NCBI GenBank assembly: GCA_938042245.1
Contig: CALIRO010000002.1
Span: 1-64,000 of the forward strand
Source: an uncultured Thermoguttaceae bacterium
Lineage (GTDB): Bacteria; Planctomycetota; Planctomycetia; Pirellulales; Thermoguttaceae
Direction of reading: 5' to 3'
DNA length: 64,000 nt
The position numbers and the translations under genes are program-made. Shown here in pieces: positions 18,162 through 28,171 of the stretch. Under the pieces are notes generated by a model, which worked only from the letters and a program-made list of their open reading frames with translations, was not told where the DNA came from and did no database searches. The number at the start of each line of letters is the position of its first letter. Positions within the stretch are counted from its first letter, which is position 1.

Positions 18162-21100
18162 CTATTGGCGGAGCAGTTGGGCGTCGGCCCAGTTGGCATG
18201 GTCGCCGGTAATGCCATCGTCGCCGGGAAGTGAGCGAAGTTCCAGCCACTCGGCCCCTTCGACATCCAGTTCGACCAGTTGGGCGGGGCTGTCTTTACGC
18301 ATTGGGGGGCTTTGGAAGACCTTTCGGCCATCGAGCCAAACCTCAAAGATTACCTGGCCGTCCATGGCATGTTGGTCCCGTCCGATGTAAGCTCGAAACT
18401 TTTTGAACCCGCCGCCGGCCAGGTCATAGGCGATCCGGCTTTCGGCATGGGTTCCCAGGCCGGAGGTGTAGGTTTTTCCGGCAATGGTCATTGGCTTTTC
18501 CCAAACGCTCTTTCCCCGCTGCAACCGGCCCCAGGCTTGCTCCGCCAGATTCGGCGATATCTGATCCAGCCAAACCACCGCCTGGCGGATGCCGGTCCAT
18601 CGGGAACCGATCCGGACTGGCCCGACCGGCTGAACTGAGATGATCTGGCGTTGGCGGTCCATTTGGATCGGCAGGGGCCACGGGGGCGGCGGGGACGGCA
18701 TAACCGCACTGTCGGCAAACTGAAGCCGAAGCTCCCGCCTAGCCAACGCCTTTTCCGCCCACACCCAGCAGCCCATCTCGGCCACCAGATACGGCGGTTT
18801 ATCCGAACCGGTTTGCTCTGCCTTGGTGGGCGCTGGCGAGCCCGGTTTAGCCGGACCAGTCAAATCCAGCGTCGCCGCAGATACATCGGTGGCGTTTCTG
18901 AATAGGGGTGGTTTGACCGAACCGGTTTGGGCCGCCTTGGCCGGGCCAGTTTGGGCAGGGTTGGCTACTAATACTATTTGTCCCGGCTTAGGCGAAGGGG
19001 TTGGCTCAGCCTTTCCGGCAGCAGCGGGGCTATCCTTAGCCATCGGCTGGATGGTCCAGGTAATCTGATGTTCTCCTTCCGGCAGCGGCGCCTCAAACCA
19101 GGTCCAGCGATGCGGCAGATGCGTTTGCACCCGTTTTTCAGGACTTCGGACCGCCCGGACTTCCACAGCCCGATCGCCCAATTTCACCTGGCAATCGACC
19201 GGTGGGACTGGGCTCGTCTTTGGATCAAACAGAATGTGCAAGGCTGCCTGCACGCCGGAAGAAAGTTGCACCTGGGCAGTGCCTTCGATCTTCCAAGCCG
19301 TCTGGCCGCCATCGCCAAGCACTACCTTTTGGGAAACGTTTTCGACCTTGCAACCCGGCGGCTGGCCAGGAAATGGGACCTCTAACGAAGCAGACGGATC
19401 GGCTAGGGCCAGGGGCTCTCCGTCCAACCAAGCCGCCTGCACACCTGGAGGTAAGCGAACCGGCAATTTCTGTCCTGGGGGTCCGAACAGTTCGTATTCG
19501 ATCAGTCGATCTTGCCGGCGGAGTTCTCGCACCGGCAGGCCAGCCAACGGAGGCGCCGAAGCCAAGGACGAAGCTAGGGGAGGCGTCGCAGCCGACAGGT
19601 TGCCCCCAGGGGCCGCCTTCTCCGCTTCGGCGCCCACAGAAGCCGGAGTTTTTGTTAGTTTGGCCGATTCTGCTGATTCGGCCGGTTTTCGCTCTGCCAG
19701 ATCAGAAAAATCGACCGGGACCAGTTCCACCAAAACGGTTTCGTAGGCGCTCAGTTCCAGTTCCAGGTGATTACCGTAGCCAAAAATCTTCGGCAACACC
19801 TCATACCGAGGATAGACAATCCGGGCTACCAGCCGAAGTTTTTGGGCCGGATTCTTCGGAGCCTCCGATGTATCCCGCTGGGCGTTGGTGGAACCGGACG
19901 GCAAAGTGTCAAAGCTGATATACAGAGAGTTATGTCCCAGCCCCTGCCCGAATGTCTGGGCCTGGGTGGAACCGGCCTGGGAAGCCCCCTGCTGGGCCGA
20001 TTCCCAGCCGATCGTCTCGTCCAATGAAATGCGAACTTTCCGGGGGTCGATAAACGGGTTCCGGAGAGCCAGTATTCCTCGGCCATCTCGCCAATGGGCA
20101 TAGCCGTAGGGTTCCCGCTGGAACGGATCACCCAGGATAAGTTCCGTATTGGCCAATATGGCCGCATTGTGCCTAGTCCACCGTAGTAGCGAGGCCAAAA
20201 AGGCCCAGTCCTGCCGACCTTTAGTGAAACACTCTGGGTTGATGTAGAGGGTGAGCAGTCGGCAGCCCCGGCCGACGACAATGGCCGCATTATCTTCCCA
20301 TTTTTCCGGCGTAATGACGATGATGCCCAGATGTTCGATAGCTGCCGGCGGAAAGCCCGGATGCTGCTGGCAGCGCTGGCGAAACACAGCGTCCCGGGTC
20401 GTAGTGGCACTATCTCGAACAATCGGCGCCGGAACCACAATGTCCGGATAATCGCCGGAAACTGAGCCCCAAATCGAATCCACATACTGAAGCCACCACG
20501 GGCTAAGCCACATGCCAGTGGTAGGATCTAGGAAGATGTCCGGTTTTTCCCGTCGGATGGCCTCCAGAAGTTCGATGAAGGCTTCGGTATTGGCCTCTTG
20601 GGCGTACAGGCCAGGCAAATGGCCGTGGCCCGGAGCCTCGCAAGAGGCACAAAATCCGTCAAACTTATAAAAGGCAAACTGGTACCTTTTGGTCAAATCC
20701 AGCATCACCCGCATAAAATCCCGACGGTATTTCGGTCCGGATTGGCACAGATACCAGGGATTAGAGTTCACTTCATAACCGGCCTTGGCGCCCCAGGGGG
20801 CGTGGTTGTAGCCGCTAGAGGGCGAAACCCAAAGGCCAAGCCGAGCGTTCATCTTCTTGAGCTCTTCCCCCACCGGCTCAAACCCACGGGGAAACCGCTC
20901 CTTCTGAATCTCCCAAAGGCTGTTTTTTTCGTCCCAGCCGTCGTCGATGGTAAACGTGTCGAACGACTGGCCGAACGGCTCCCAGAGGTTTTTGCGGAAG
21001 GTTTCGATCAGTTGAATGCAGTTTTGTTCGGTAGGCGGCATCAGGGTCCACCAGGTGTTGTAATTGACAAACAGGTTCAGCTCGGGCGGACTGGCCTGGA

Positions 21101-21959
21101 AACTAGCCACATACTGCCGGAAACGTTTGAGCACCCGGCCTGGCTCGGCCACCCCCAAAACAGCCGGTTTACTGGTCCATTGACCTTGAATACGTCGGCC
21201 CGGATGATGGACCAGGCGTAGTAACCCATTTTCATATCCGTTGATCCCTGCCGGGAATTCTAGTCCCCAGAAGGTATCGGCCAAAAAGACGGGATTGCCG
21301 AAGCCGCCATGGGTTTCGGCCCGAGGCAATCGCCAGGAGGCCCAGGCGTTCAAGTGGACCGGCGGCCCCCCGCCTTGCTGCACCTGGGTGAGTTTGTCCG
21401 GCTCGGAAAAGCGAAGTTCCCAAACGGCAACCTGCCGAAGGTCCAAAGCCGATTCGGTGTGCAGTTGCAACCAGCGGCGCACGAAAAAGTCTTTGGCGCC
21501 CAGTTCATAGACGATGTCCAAGGTCAGTCCGGGCTTTTTGCCGGTGTAGTGGAATACGAGGCGTTGGCCGCCGCCGGGCAATTGTTCTTGATCGGCCTTT
21601 TGGAGAATAAAATCGTCCGGCCCTAGAGCCGCCTGCCCCTCCAGCCCGATCTGGAACCCATCGCTGGCTACCCGCCATGTGGTGCCGGCCCATTTGTTTT
21701 CGATCCGCACCAGGCGAGCCTGGCCGCCTTCGATTTGAAAATGCAACTGGAGGGCTTCATTCTCCAGATTCAGGCTCTCCTTCTGGGGATGAGGTTTTGA
21801 TTGCTGGGAAGCTAATGTGGGCTGCCCTCTGGCTGCTGGCAGCGCTAAGATGACCATTGCCCAAATACAGGTTCCCCTTACCCTCCGGGTAAAAATCAGC
21901 CGCCCATCTCTTCCTGCTTCCGGAACTTCTGCTGAATGTTTGCCGTGCACCAGTCTCAT
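18162..21959 (-). CDS. Secreted GH36-like alpha-galactosidase-family protein with NPCBM domain
   Basis: A 1265-residue exported protein. An N-terminal beta-sandwich (about 65-290) precedes a TIM barrel with DTFTIDDGWDEKN and the nucleophile motif YKFDGFCASC (Asp near residue 430), as in clan GH-D enzymes. The middle (about 720-1060) is Ala/Pro-rich with internal repeats of the QTGSxKPP kind. The last 150 residues (VWLDQISPN ... TSGLGTHAESRI ... FEVWLDGRKVF) are an NPCBM carbohydrate-binding domain. The signal peptide is long (hydrophobic stretch IWAMVILALPAARG). ATG 21959 has AGGAGA seven bases upstream. It is probably an exo-acting glycosidase on a galactose-like substrate; the exact specificity is uncertain. 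Confidence 0.83.
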   Translation of the reverse strand: MRLVHGKHSAEVPEAGRDGRLIFTRRVRGTCIWAMVILALPAARGQPTLASQQSKPHPQKESLNLENEALQLHFQIEGGQARLVRIENKWAGTTWRVASDGFQIGLEGQAALGPDDFILQKADQEQLPGGGQRLVFHYTGKKPGLTLDIVYELGAKDFFVRRWLQLHTESALDLRQVAVWELRFSEPDKLTQVQQGGGPPVHLNAWASWRLPRAETHGGFGNPVFLADTFWGLEFPAGINGYENGLLRLVHHPGRRIQGQWTSKPAVLGVAEPGRVLKRFRQYVASFQASPPELNLFVNYNTWWTLMPPTEQNCIQLIETFRKNLWEPFGQSFDTFTIDDGWDEKNSLWEIQKERFPRGFEPVGEELKKMNARLGLWVSPSSGYNHAPWGAKAGYEVNSNPWYLCQSGPKYRRDFMRVMLDLTKRYQFAFYKFDGFCASCEAPGHGHLPGLYAQEANTEAFIELLEAIRREKPDIFLDPTTGMWLSPWWLQYVDSIWGSVSGDYPDIVVPAPIVRDSATTTRDAVFRQRCQQHPGFPPAAIEHLGIIVITPEKWEDNAAIVVGRGCRLLTLYINPECFTKGRQDWAFLASLLRWTRHNAAILANTELILGDPFQREPYGYAHWRDGRGILALRNPFIDPRKVRISLDETIGWESAQQGASQAGSTQAQTFGQGLGHNSLYISFDTLPSGSTNAQRDTSEAPKNPAQKLRLVARIVYPRYEVLPKIFGYGNHLELELSAYETVLVELVPVDFSDLAERKPAESAESAKLTKTPASVGAEAEKAAPGGNLSAATPPLASSLASAPPLAGLPVRELRRQDRLIEYELFGPPGQKLPVRLPPGVQAAWLDGEPLALADPSASLEVPFPGQPPGCKVENVSQKVVLGDGGQTAWKIEGTAQVQLSSGVQAALHILFDPKTSPVPPVDCQVKLGDRAVEVRAVRSPEKRVQTHLPHRWTWFEAPLPEGEHQITWTIQPMAKDSPAAAGKAEPTPSPKPGQIVLVANPAQTGPAKAAQTGSVKPPLFRNATDVSAATLDLTGPAKPGSPAPTKAEQTGSDKPPYLVAEMGCWVWAEKALARRELRLQFADSAVMPSPPPPWPLPIQMDRQRQIISVQPVGPVRIGSRWTGIRQAVVWLDQISPNLAEQAWGRLQRGKSVWEKPMTIAGKTYTSGLGTHAESRIAYDLAGGGFKKFRAYIGRDQHAMDGQVIFEVWLDGRKVFQSPPMRKDSPAQLVELDVEGAEWLELRSLPGDDGITGDHANWADAQLLRQ

Positions 21960-22394
21960 AATCGGGTCTCCTGGTGAAATAACTAGGGAATCTCAGGTTC
22001 AAGGAATCCTCCGGCAATTTTTCTGGCTACAACATTGTCCTTCCCGAGCAGTGGGCAGAATGAAATAAAAAGGCTTTGGTCATTCGGCGGACCTCCTGTT
22101 TGCAGGGGAGTTTTAGAGATCGGCGCTCCTGCACCCGCTGTCAATTATCATAGCCGACCCTGGACCTGTCAAGATACGAGGATACCTAAACGGACACTGC
22201 TGCTCTATCGGCCCACAAGATGCCGGGAGAATTCCCGAAAGGCCCAGAGCATGGAGAAACCTTTCCGCTGCGGTTTTTCCTGCCTTGCCGATATGGCATA
22301 ATCGAAAGAGGCTTTGGGCATCTTCATCTGGTGAAACTCCTAGCAGGCACTTGCATTGGCCCAAGGCACAGAAGCATCCCTCAGGAGCGGAGAG
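21960..22394. other. Divergent promoter region, no gene recognised
   Basis: This 435 bp stretch separates the leftward GH36-like gene from the rightward P-II gene and must promote both. CATAAT at 22297-22302 is a possible -10 box toward P-II, but its -35 partner is poor. No open frame here looks protein-coding. Confidence 0.4.
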
Positions 22395-22739
22395 ATGAAA
22401 CTGGTGATTGCCATTATTCAGCCTACCAAACTGAAGGCTGTTCATGAGGCCTTGGAAAAGATCGAAGTTACCCGGATGACCATCTGCGACGCCCAGGGAT
22501 TTAGCTGGCATGGTCGGCCAGATACGTTCCGGGGTCGGGAGGTGCGGAGCAGAGTGCTTCGGAAAATCTGCTTGGAGATTGTGGTCAACGACGACTTTTT
22601 GGACCGGACCGTGGAGACAATTTTGAACGTGGCTCGCACGGGACCGGATGGTGCCCCTGGCGATGGCAAAATCTTTATCGTTCCGGTAGAAGAGACCATT
22701 CAGATCCGGGACGGCACTCGCGGCCCCGGGGCCGTGTAA
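22395..22739 (+). CDS. Divergent P-II family signalling protein
   Basis: A 114-residue P-II (GlnB/GlnK-like) protein. The start MKLVIAIIQPTKLKAVHEAL and the end GDGKIFIVPVEETIQIRDGT match the family core that binds ATP/ADP and 2-oxoglutarate. The T-loop is abnormal. Between GF(35-36) and LEIVV it reads SWHGRPDTFRGREVRSRVLRKIC, one residue shorter than in E. coli GlnB. Phe replaces Tyr46 and Val lies where Tyr51 is uridylylated. The B-loop also carries extra residues (TGPDGAPGDGK). AGGAG precedes ATG 22395. No ammonium transporter or glutamine synthetase gene is nearby, so the partner is unknown; it may control another transporter or enzyme. Confidence 0.88.
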   Translation: MKLVIAIIQPTKLKAVHEALEKIEVTRMTICDAQGFSWHGRPDTFRGREVRSRVLRKICLEIVVNDDFLDRTVETILNVARTGPDGAPGDGKIFIVPVEETIQIRDGTRGPGAV

Positions 22740-22990
22740 AGGGAGTTTTCTTCAGAGTCAGCCCCTGGCACCCTTTGCGGCGGCGGAGAGAGTCCCGCAT
22801 CTGTTGGACGAGTCCCATTTTACCGCCACAGCCCAGGGTATCGGTTCAGCCCAAGGAGGAAGCCCGCTTTTTGCGATGGATTTGACCCATTCTGCACAGC
22901 CGCTTTCGGAGGAAGGCAAGGGATGGCCTTCCTTTGGGCTAAAGGGATTGACTTTCTGGGCTGACAGGGGGATGCAATTTTCCTATTGGG

Positions 22991-24343
22991 TTACTCTTGG
23001 GGATTGGGGGCGGCAGCGGGGCCGGACGGTTCGGACCCGGCGCCAGGAGGGCTGACAGGGCTCGGGCCAGCGGCGGAAGTGTCCGGTTGCAGCGGCGGCA
23101 TTCCATAGCCGGGCTGCTCGGTTTCCTCTTCTAAATAGACCTCATCCATTTCGGTGGCATCCACATCGTACCGCAGCAGCAGATAGATAGCCGAGGCTGC
23201 CACCCAGAAATACCCGACCAAATAACTTACCGCCCCCAGTTTGACACAGGCTACCCAGAACCGGATGAGTATTTTTCCGACGGTAGAGACGGTTCCCGAC
23301 CCCGATTGGGCCACCAGCTTGGCTGCATCGCCGCCATAGCCCCAGCCAGCACACCAGTAGGTCAGTTGAATCACCCCGGCGGCGAATTGGCTGACCAGAA
23401 TCCAGCCCAGAGCACCCAACAGGGCCGCCACCACCGCATAGAACAGATATCGGAGCGGTCGTTGGAAGACATAGGCGTAGGATCGGCTCAGGGCGTCGAA
23501 GCAGTCGGTGCCTTCGGCGCTGATGGTCGCCCACATCAGCGGCCAGCCAAACACTAGCCCAAGCAGTAAAATCATGATCATCACGCCGGCTAGCAGGGCC
23601 AACGGCCAAAGCAGCCCAGCAATCAAAATACCAAACCCAAACTTCAAAAACAGTCCTAAAATGGCCACGGGCAGGCCAGCCAAAATCATCCCTAAAAACG
23701 GAAACAACGGCGCAGCGAAGTAAGAAGGCCATTTTTGTTTGGCAAATTGGAGGCTTTTGGCCAGGGGCAGACGTTCTTCCGCAGCCAGACGCACCACGGC
23801 CAACCGGGTTACCGCTGCTCCAAAAAAGGCCCAGACGGCCAATTTCCAAAGCCAAGCCAGCAGCAGGTAAAGCCAGTCCTTTAACCCACCGCTGCCAGTC
23901 AGGGCGGCCTGGAGCGGACGAAACCAGCCCACTGCTTCTGCCGAAACCCCAGCAGGCCGAAGGGGCAAAGATTCGGCATTCCTACCTTCGGCCGACGGCC
24001 CGGAAGCCGGACTGCCCGAGGAGTCAGAAATCCCAGAAGAAATTCCCCGGCGAAATACTTCCGCCGGGGAAATCGAATAGCTCCATATGCCCAATTGCTC
24101 CGGAACCGGCGCTAAAACTTCCAGCCAAGGACAGGCCCGCTCCGAACCGATCCGCCAACTCGGATCGGGCGAAAGCACCAGCCCCAAAATCCCCCAACCA
24201 AAAACCGTCAGCGTCATCCCCACCGCCATCAGAAAAAGGACCGGAACACTGATGGCCAATCGGAAACCACGTACTAAAATCCACCACGGAAAGAGTTCAT
24301 TCCATGCAATCTGACGCACCATACCTTGTTCTGCTTCTGCCAT
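22991..24343 (-). CDS. Polytopic membrane protein of unknown function
   Basis: A 450-residue protein I do not recognise as a named family. It has a hydrophobic segment near residues 25-60, a non-hydrophobic loop of about 90 residues (Ser/Gly-rich), then about five to six further hydrophobic stretches (around 155-185, 205-275, 305-330 and 385-415). It ends in a charged Glu-rich tail followed by a Pro/Gly/Ser-rich end. There is no catalytic motif and no signal peptide cleavage site; the first segment is probably an anchor. GGGAG lies upstream of ATG 24343. It stands alone between the P-II gene (convergent) and the DUF1080 gene (224 bp upstream). Confidence 0.75.
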   Translation of the reverse strand: MAEAEQGMVRQIAWNELFPWWILVRGFRLAISVPVLFLMAVGMTLTVFGWGILGLVLSPDPSWRIGSERACPWLEVLAPVPEQLGIWSYSISPAEVFRRGISSGISDSSGSPASGPSAEGRNAESLPLRPAGVSAEAVGWFRPLQAALTGSGGLKDWLYLLLAWLWKLAVWAFFGAAVTRLAVVRLAAEERLPLAKSLQFAKQKWPSYFAAPLFPFLGMILAGLPVAILGLFLKFGFGILIAGLLWPLALLAGVMIMILLLGLVFGWPLMWATISAEGTDCFDALSRSYAYVFQRPLRYLFYAVVAALLGALGWILVSQFAAGVIQLTYWCAGWGYGGDAAKLVAQSGSGTVSTVGKILIRFWVACVKLGAVSYLVGYFWVAASAIYLLLRYDVDATEMDEVYLEEETEQPGYGMPPLQPDTSAAGPSPVSPPGAGSEPSGPAAAPNPQE

Positions 24344-24567
24344 GATTGCAACTCCCTAACGAAGATGCCCGAAGGTGATTCCGGAGCGGTTATCGCGTAT
24401 CGTAGATCGTGGATCGATTATTCGGTATCGCATCTGGGGGATCGTCCACCCCAGTTGTCGTTGGTCTTTCCCTTTTGCGAGCCCGCTTCGGCCTTTTAGG
24501 ATTCTTAGCGTCCGTCATCCCTGCGGCAACTGGACCTTCCCTGCTACTGCCAGCGGCCTTTGGCCTT

Positions 24568-25440
24568 TCAGGGTTCTTCGGCGGCTTGTTTGACTTCTTC
24601 AGGTTTGAGTTGACGGATACGGATGTTCCGGACGGCTCCGGTAGTACACCAGGAGGCGATTCCGAGCGGACGGCAGGGATCGCATTCGGCTCGAGTGGAA
24701 AATTTGTACCCTTTCCGCGGCAGATCGACCACCGGATCATCGTCGATCCAGACCTGGATCCTGGCGTCGGTAACCCGAATGCGGAACTTATACCACTGAT
24801 TGTTTTTGAACTCTCGGAACGCGCTGGTGGGATTGTCGGAGGCATCTCGCCAATCCACGCAGGAAATGCCGATGACCGTGCCGCCCCATCCGCCGGTTAC
24901 AAACGACACATGGCTATCGCCGACCGGAAAGGTGGTGGTGGCAAAAAAGTCGGAGCCGCTAATCCGTTTGCCTTCCAACTGCAGCTCATAGTTGGTCGTA
25001 GGAACTTTCCCCTCATAGACGATGCCCGTCATGGTTTCGCCCGCATGGAGAATAATTTGGCCGTCTTTGACTTCCACCTTCCCTTCGCCGCCAAATTGGG
25101 GCGCCTTCCAGCCTTTCAGGGTTTTGCCGTCGAAAAGCTCTTTCCAGGCGTAGGGGTCCTCGGCTTGGGGTTTGGGTGGTTGGGGGACCTGCTGGGATTG
25201 TTCGGACTTGGGCTGGCCGACCGAAGCAGCTTGGACCATTAGCGCCTTAAGTGGTTGCTGGGGCTGGGTGGAGCTGGGCTCTGGGGAGAATGGCTTCTGC
25301 TGCTCGTCCGCTCGAAGGGGCCAAACTTCCCCATTCGGCCAACCCAACAAATTCCATGCACCTACCAGCACGAAGACCCCCAAAACTTGGCTAAACCGAT
25401 TGACGCCCAACAGAACAGCCTGGCCAAATCCTGCGTTCAT
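24568..25440 (-). CDS. Secreted DUF1080 protein (3-keto-disaccharide hydrolase family)
   Basis: A 290-residue exported protein with one DUF1080 domain (about residues 85-275): WKELFDGKTLKGWKAPQ at its start, GSDFFATTTFPVGDS in the middle and RNIRIRQL at the end. DUF1080 members are beta-sandwich proteins, some shown to cleave 3-keto-glycosides made by Gfo/Idh-type dehydrogenases. Here a Tat-type Gfo/Idh gene lies 162 bp upstream in the same direction. I chose ATG 25440 because AGGAGA lies eight bases before it; in-frame ATGs at 25449 and 25464 lack this. The hydrophobic N-terminus (AVLLGVNRF ... GVFVLVGAWNLLG) is the signal or anchor. Confidence 0.85.
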   Translation of the reverse strand: MNAGFGQAVLLGVNRFSQVLGVFVLVGAWNLLGWPNGEVWPLRADEQQKPFSPEPSSTQPQQPLKALMVQAASVGQPKSEQSQQVPQPPKPQAEDPYAWKELFDGKTLKGWKAPQFGGEGKVEVKDGQIILHAGETMTGIVYEGKVPTTNYELQLEGKRISGSDFFATTTFPVGDSHVSFVTGGWGGTVIGISCVDWRDASDNPTSAFREFKNNQWYKFRIRVTDARIQVWIDDDPVVDLPRKGYKFSTRAECDPCRPLGIASWCTTGAVRNIRIRQLKPEEVKQAAEEP

Positions 25441-25602
25441 GGAAAGCATCTCCTTTGCAGACATTCGGGAGAAGGGACCCTTGTTCAAAACGTTGTTCAA
25501 GCCGCTTATAGCCCCTATTTTGTGCTTCCGCACCGAAAAGGTCTAGCCCCCGCCAGCCGAGAATAAAGGATTTCCTCCTTTTCTGATCCGGTCGGGCGAC
25601 TT

Positions 25603-26970
25603 TTAGGCGATTGCCGGCAGCAGGAAAGGTCTTCGGTACTCTGGCCGGCACAGGGCGGAAGCTTGGGGATCGGCCAGGATAGTCTGGTTGGCCGGGTCAA
25701 ACTGAATGGTTCGGCCCAAATGTCGGGCAATATTGACCAGATGGATCAGCCCTGAAGAAAGATGCCCCTGTTGGATATCCGGTGCTCCGGCAGGCATCTG
25801 CCTGGTTTGGACAGCGTGGAGGAACTGTTCGAACTCTTCAGGGGGAGCCTGAGCGGCTGGGCCGGGCTGCCTACGCCGTCCCAACCAGCTTCGATAGGCA
25901 AATCCGCTCACCTCCATTCGGCCATCAGTCCCGTAAAAAGTAACCGTCTCCGGAAGGCACCCGGACCAGGGCAGTTTGCCCGTCCAGCCTTCCCAGGGCC
26001 AAAGCTCCACCAGGATGGTTTTCTGCTCGGGAAAGTCCAATTGCCAGACTTCTGGGCCGAGGGCCGAGAGAGCTTTGGACCGGCTCGGAGGAGTTGGCAC
26101 AGGCTGAATTCGCACAGGCCAAGCCACCCCTAATCCCCATCGAGCCAAATCGACTAAATGCAGCGCTTGATTGGCCAACGGCCCATTGCCATATTCTGGC
26201 CAGTGTCGCCAATGCCGATGAAACCGACGGCGATTAAAGGGACGTTTCGGTGCTGGGCCTAGCCAAAGATCATAGGCCACTCCGGGCGGGGTGGGTTCAT
26301 CCGGCACCTCAGGCGGAGCTGGTCCCAAATCCACCGCTCGAATCCGGGCTCGCTCCACCCGGCCGATCAGGCCACTGTGTAAGTGGCCAATGGCCTCTTG
26401 AATGGCCGGCGAACTGCGAGCCTGCGTGCCGTGAAAGCCAATCCGACCGTACTTCTGCACCGCACGAACCAGTTGCAGCCCCTCCCATAGATTATGGGAA
26501 CAGGGTTTCTCTAGATAAACATCTTTACCTGTCTGAAGGGCCGCTATCGCAATCAGCGCATGCGTATGGTTGCAGGTGGCTATCGAGACAGCATCGATGC
26601 CCGGATCCTCCACCAGGCGCCGATAATCCACTTCCAACCGGACAGTTCGCCCTGTCCTGTGTCGGAACTCCTCGGCCTGTCGAGCTAGCACCCACTGATC
26701 CACATCGCAGAAAGCCACCACCCTGGCGGCGGGGACCGATTCCAACCGCTGCCAGTGCTGGCTGCCCCGCTGGCCCAGCCCAATGCAGGCTACATGAATC
26801 TGCTCGTTGGCTCCTGGCCGACCCCGCAGCCACCCAATCAGCCCACCAATTGGAAAGCTCCGAGTAGCTGAACCCTCTGGCCGCCCAACCGCCCCCCCAA
26901 CCAGCGCAGCCGAAACGCCTCGCCCCAGAAATTCTCGTCTCGTCCATTTCCCATGCTGCTTTTGGGGCAT
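25603..26970 (-). CDS. Tat-exported Gfo/Idh/MocA-family oxidoreductase
   Basis: A 455-residue oxidoreductase with a twin-arginine signal (TRREFLGRGVSAALVGGAVG, residues 10-29), the dinucleotide motif ACIGLGQRGS and the canonical EKP motif (DVYLEKPCSHNLWEG). The C-terminal half holds the substrate domain. It probably oxidises a sugar or glycoside outside the cytoplasm. The DUF1080 gene just downstream on the same strand suggests a two-step oxidation and cleavage pair. ATG 26970 is preferred over the start at 27060 because it places the Tat motif at the usual distance and follows a GAAGG. An alternative view is two independent genes that merely adjoin. Confidence 0.85.
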   Translation of the reverse strand: MPQKQHGKWTRREFLGRGVSAALVGGAVGRPEGSATRSFPIGGLIGWLRGRPGANEQIHVACIGLGQRGSQHWQRLESVPAARVVAFCDVDQWVLARQAEEFRHRTGRTVRLEVDYRRLVEDPGIDAVSIATCNHTHALIAIAALQTGKDVYLEKPCSHNLWEGLQLVRAVQKYGRIGFHGTQARSSPAIQEAIGHLHSGLIGRVERARIRAVDLGPAPPEVPDEPTPPGVAYDLWLGPAPKRPFNRRRFHRHWRHWPEYGNGPLANQALHLVDLARWGLGVAWPVRIQPVPTPPSRSKALSALGPEVWQLDFPEQKTILVELWPWEGWTGKLPWSGCLPETVTFYGTDGRMEVSGFAYRSWLGRRRQPGPAAQAPPEEFEQFLHAVQTRQMPAGAPDIQQGHLSSGLIHLVNIARHLGRTIQFDPANQTILADPQASALCRPEYRRPFLLPAIA

Positions 26971-27064
26971 CCGAGGTCGCCCTTCTATGTGCCATGGTTC
27001 TTCGAAGCTTTCCAGAAGACCCAAACCTGAACGGGGTTGGGCTATCTCGGGGTTAGGCAAAAGA

Positions 27065-28036
27065 TCAATAGTACTTCACTCCGCAGGCTTTTTTTGCCCG
27101 CAGGAGCACTTGGGCGGCTTTGGCGCGGGCTTTTTTGGCGCCGTCGGCAAGGATCTGGAGGACTTTTTCGGGTTTTTGTTCCAGTTCGGCGCGGCGGCGG
27201 CGGGCCTCAGCAAAATAGTCGATCGCTAGCTCCGCCAGCGCAGTTTTTACCTCTCCGTACCCAAAGCCTCCTTGCCGATACCGGGCCGCCATCGCTTCCC
27301 GCTGGGCTGGACTAGCAAAAAGCGAATAGAGTTGAAACAGATGATCGGTTTCGGGGTCCTTCGGCTGGTGGATGGGTCGGCTGTCGGTCACAATCCGCAT
27401 GATCTTTTTCCGGAGCACCTCGGGCTGTTCAAAGATCTCGAGGGTATTGTTGTAGCTTTTGGACATTTTTTCCCCATCCGTTCCGGGCACCCGAGCCGAC
27501 CCCTCGATAATCTTCGCCTTCGGTAAAACAAACGTCTCCCCAAACTTGGCGTTGAAACTGGCAGCCAAATCCCGACACACCTCAATATGTTGCAATTGAT
27601 CTTCGCCCACCGGCACCGTGTCGGAATCATAAGCCAAAATGTCCGCCGCCATCAGCACCGGATAGGCAAACAGTCCGGCATCCGCTGGCAACCCCTTGGC
27701 CCTCTTGTCCTTATAGGCATGGCAGCGCTCCAATAGCCCCATCGGCGCCACGGTCATCAAAAGCCACGTTAGCTCACACACCTCCGGCACATCCGACTGC
27801 ACAAAAAGGGTGGCCTTCTGCGGGTCCAACCCCAACGCCAATAGATCAATCGCCGCATCGATGGTGTTCTTCTGCAGTTGGGCGGCGTCCCGAATCGTAG
27901 TCAAAGCATGCAAATTGGCGATAAAATAGAAGGCCTCCTCGGCCACCTCCTGCAGCTCAATATACTGCCGGATCGCCCCAAAATAGTTCCCCCAATGAAA
28001 CCGTCCCGTCGGTTGAATCCCGGATAAAACTCGCAT
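27065..28036 (-). CDS. trpS: Tryptophanyl-tRNA synthetase
   Basis: A 323-residue class I synthetase that charges tRNA(Trp). It shows the HIGH-equivalent [13 protein letters not shown] with Trp at the second position, the [16 protein letters not shown] pocket and the KMSKS loop ([11 protein letters not shown]). ATG 28036 begins [11 protein letters not shown], the usual bacterial start; a TTG four codons upstream is less likely. It lies close to the Gfo/Idh gene (94 bp) and pyrD (135 bp) on the same strand. Confidence 0.95.
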   Translation of the reverse strand: MRVLSGIQPTGRFHWGNYFGAIRQYIELQEVAEEAFYFIANLHALTTIRDAAQLQKNTIDAAIDLLALGLDPQKATLFVQSDVPEVCELTWLLMTVAPMGLLERCHAYKDKRAKGLPADAGLFAYPVLMAADILAYDSDTVPVGEDQLQHIEVCRDLAASFNAKFGETFVLPKAKIIEGSARVPGTDGEKMSKSYNNTLEIFEQPEVLRKKIMRIVTDSRPIHQPKDPETDHLFQLYSLFASPAQREAMAARYRQGGFGYGEVKTALAELAIDYFAEARRRRAELEQKPEKVLQILADGAKKARAKAAQVLLRAKKACGVKYY

Positions 28037-28171
28037 AGCTCTGCCCAAACCTTCCGAAATACAAAACCCTTCGATGTATTAGCCTCTGTCAGAGGCTTCC
28101 TAACGGCCTGGACCGATTTTGCTCTGGCCACTTCCTAAACGAACTCCTCAAACAGCGGAGGCTACCCGTGC

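Noticed and set aside
24409-25242. Rightward 277-codon open frame
   Set aside because: It is the shadow of the DUF1080 gene on the other strand; all conserved motifs are on the minus strand.
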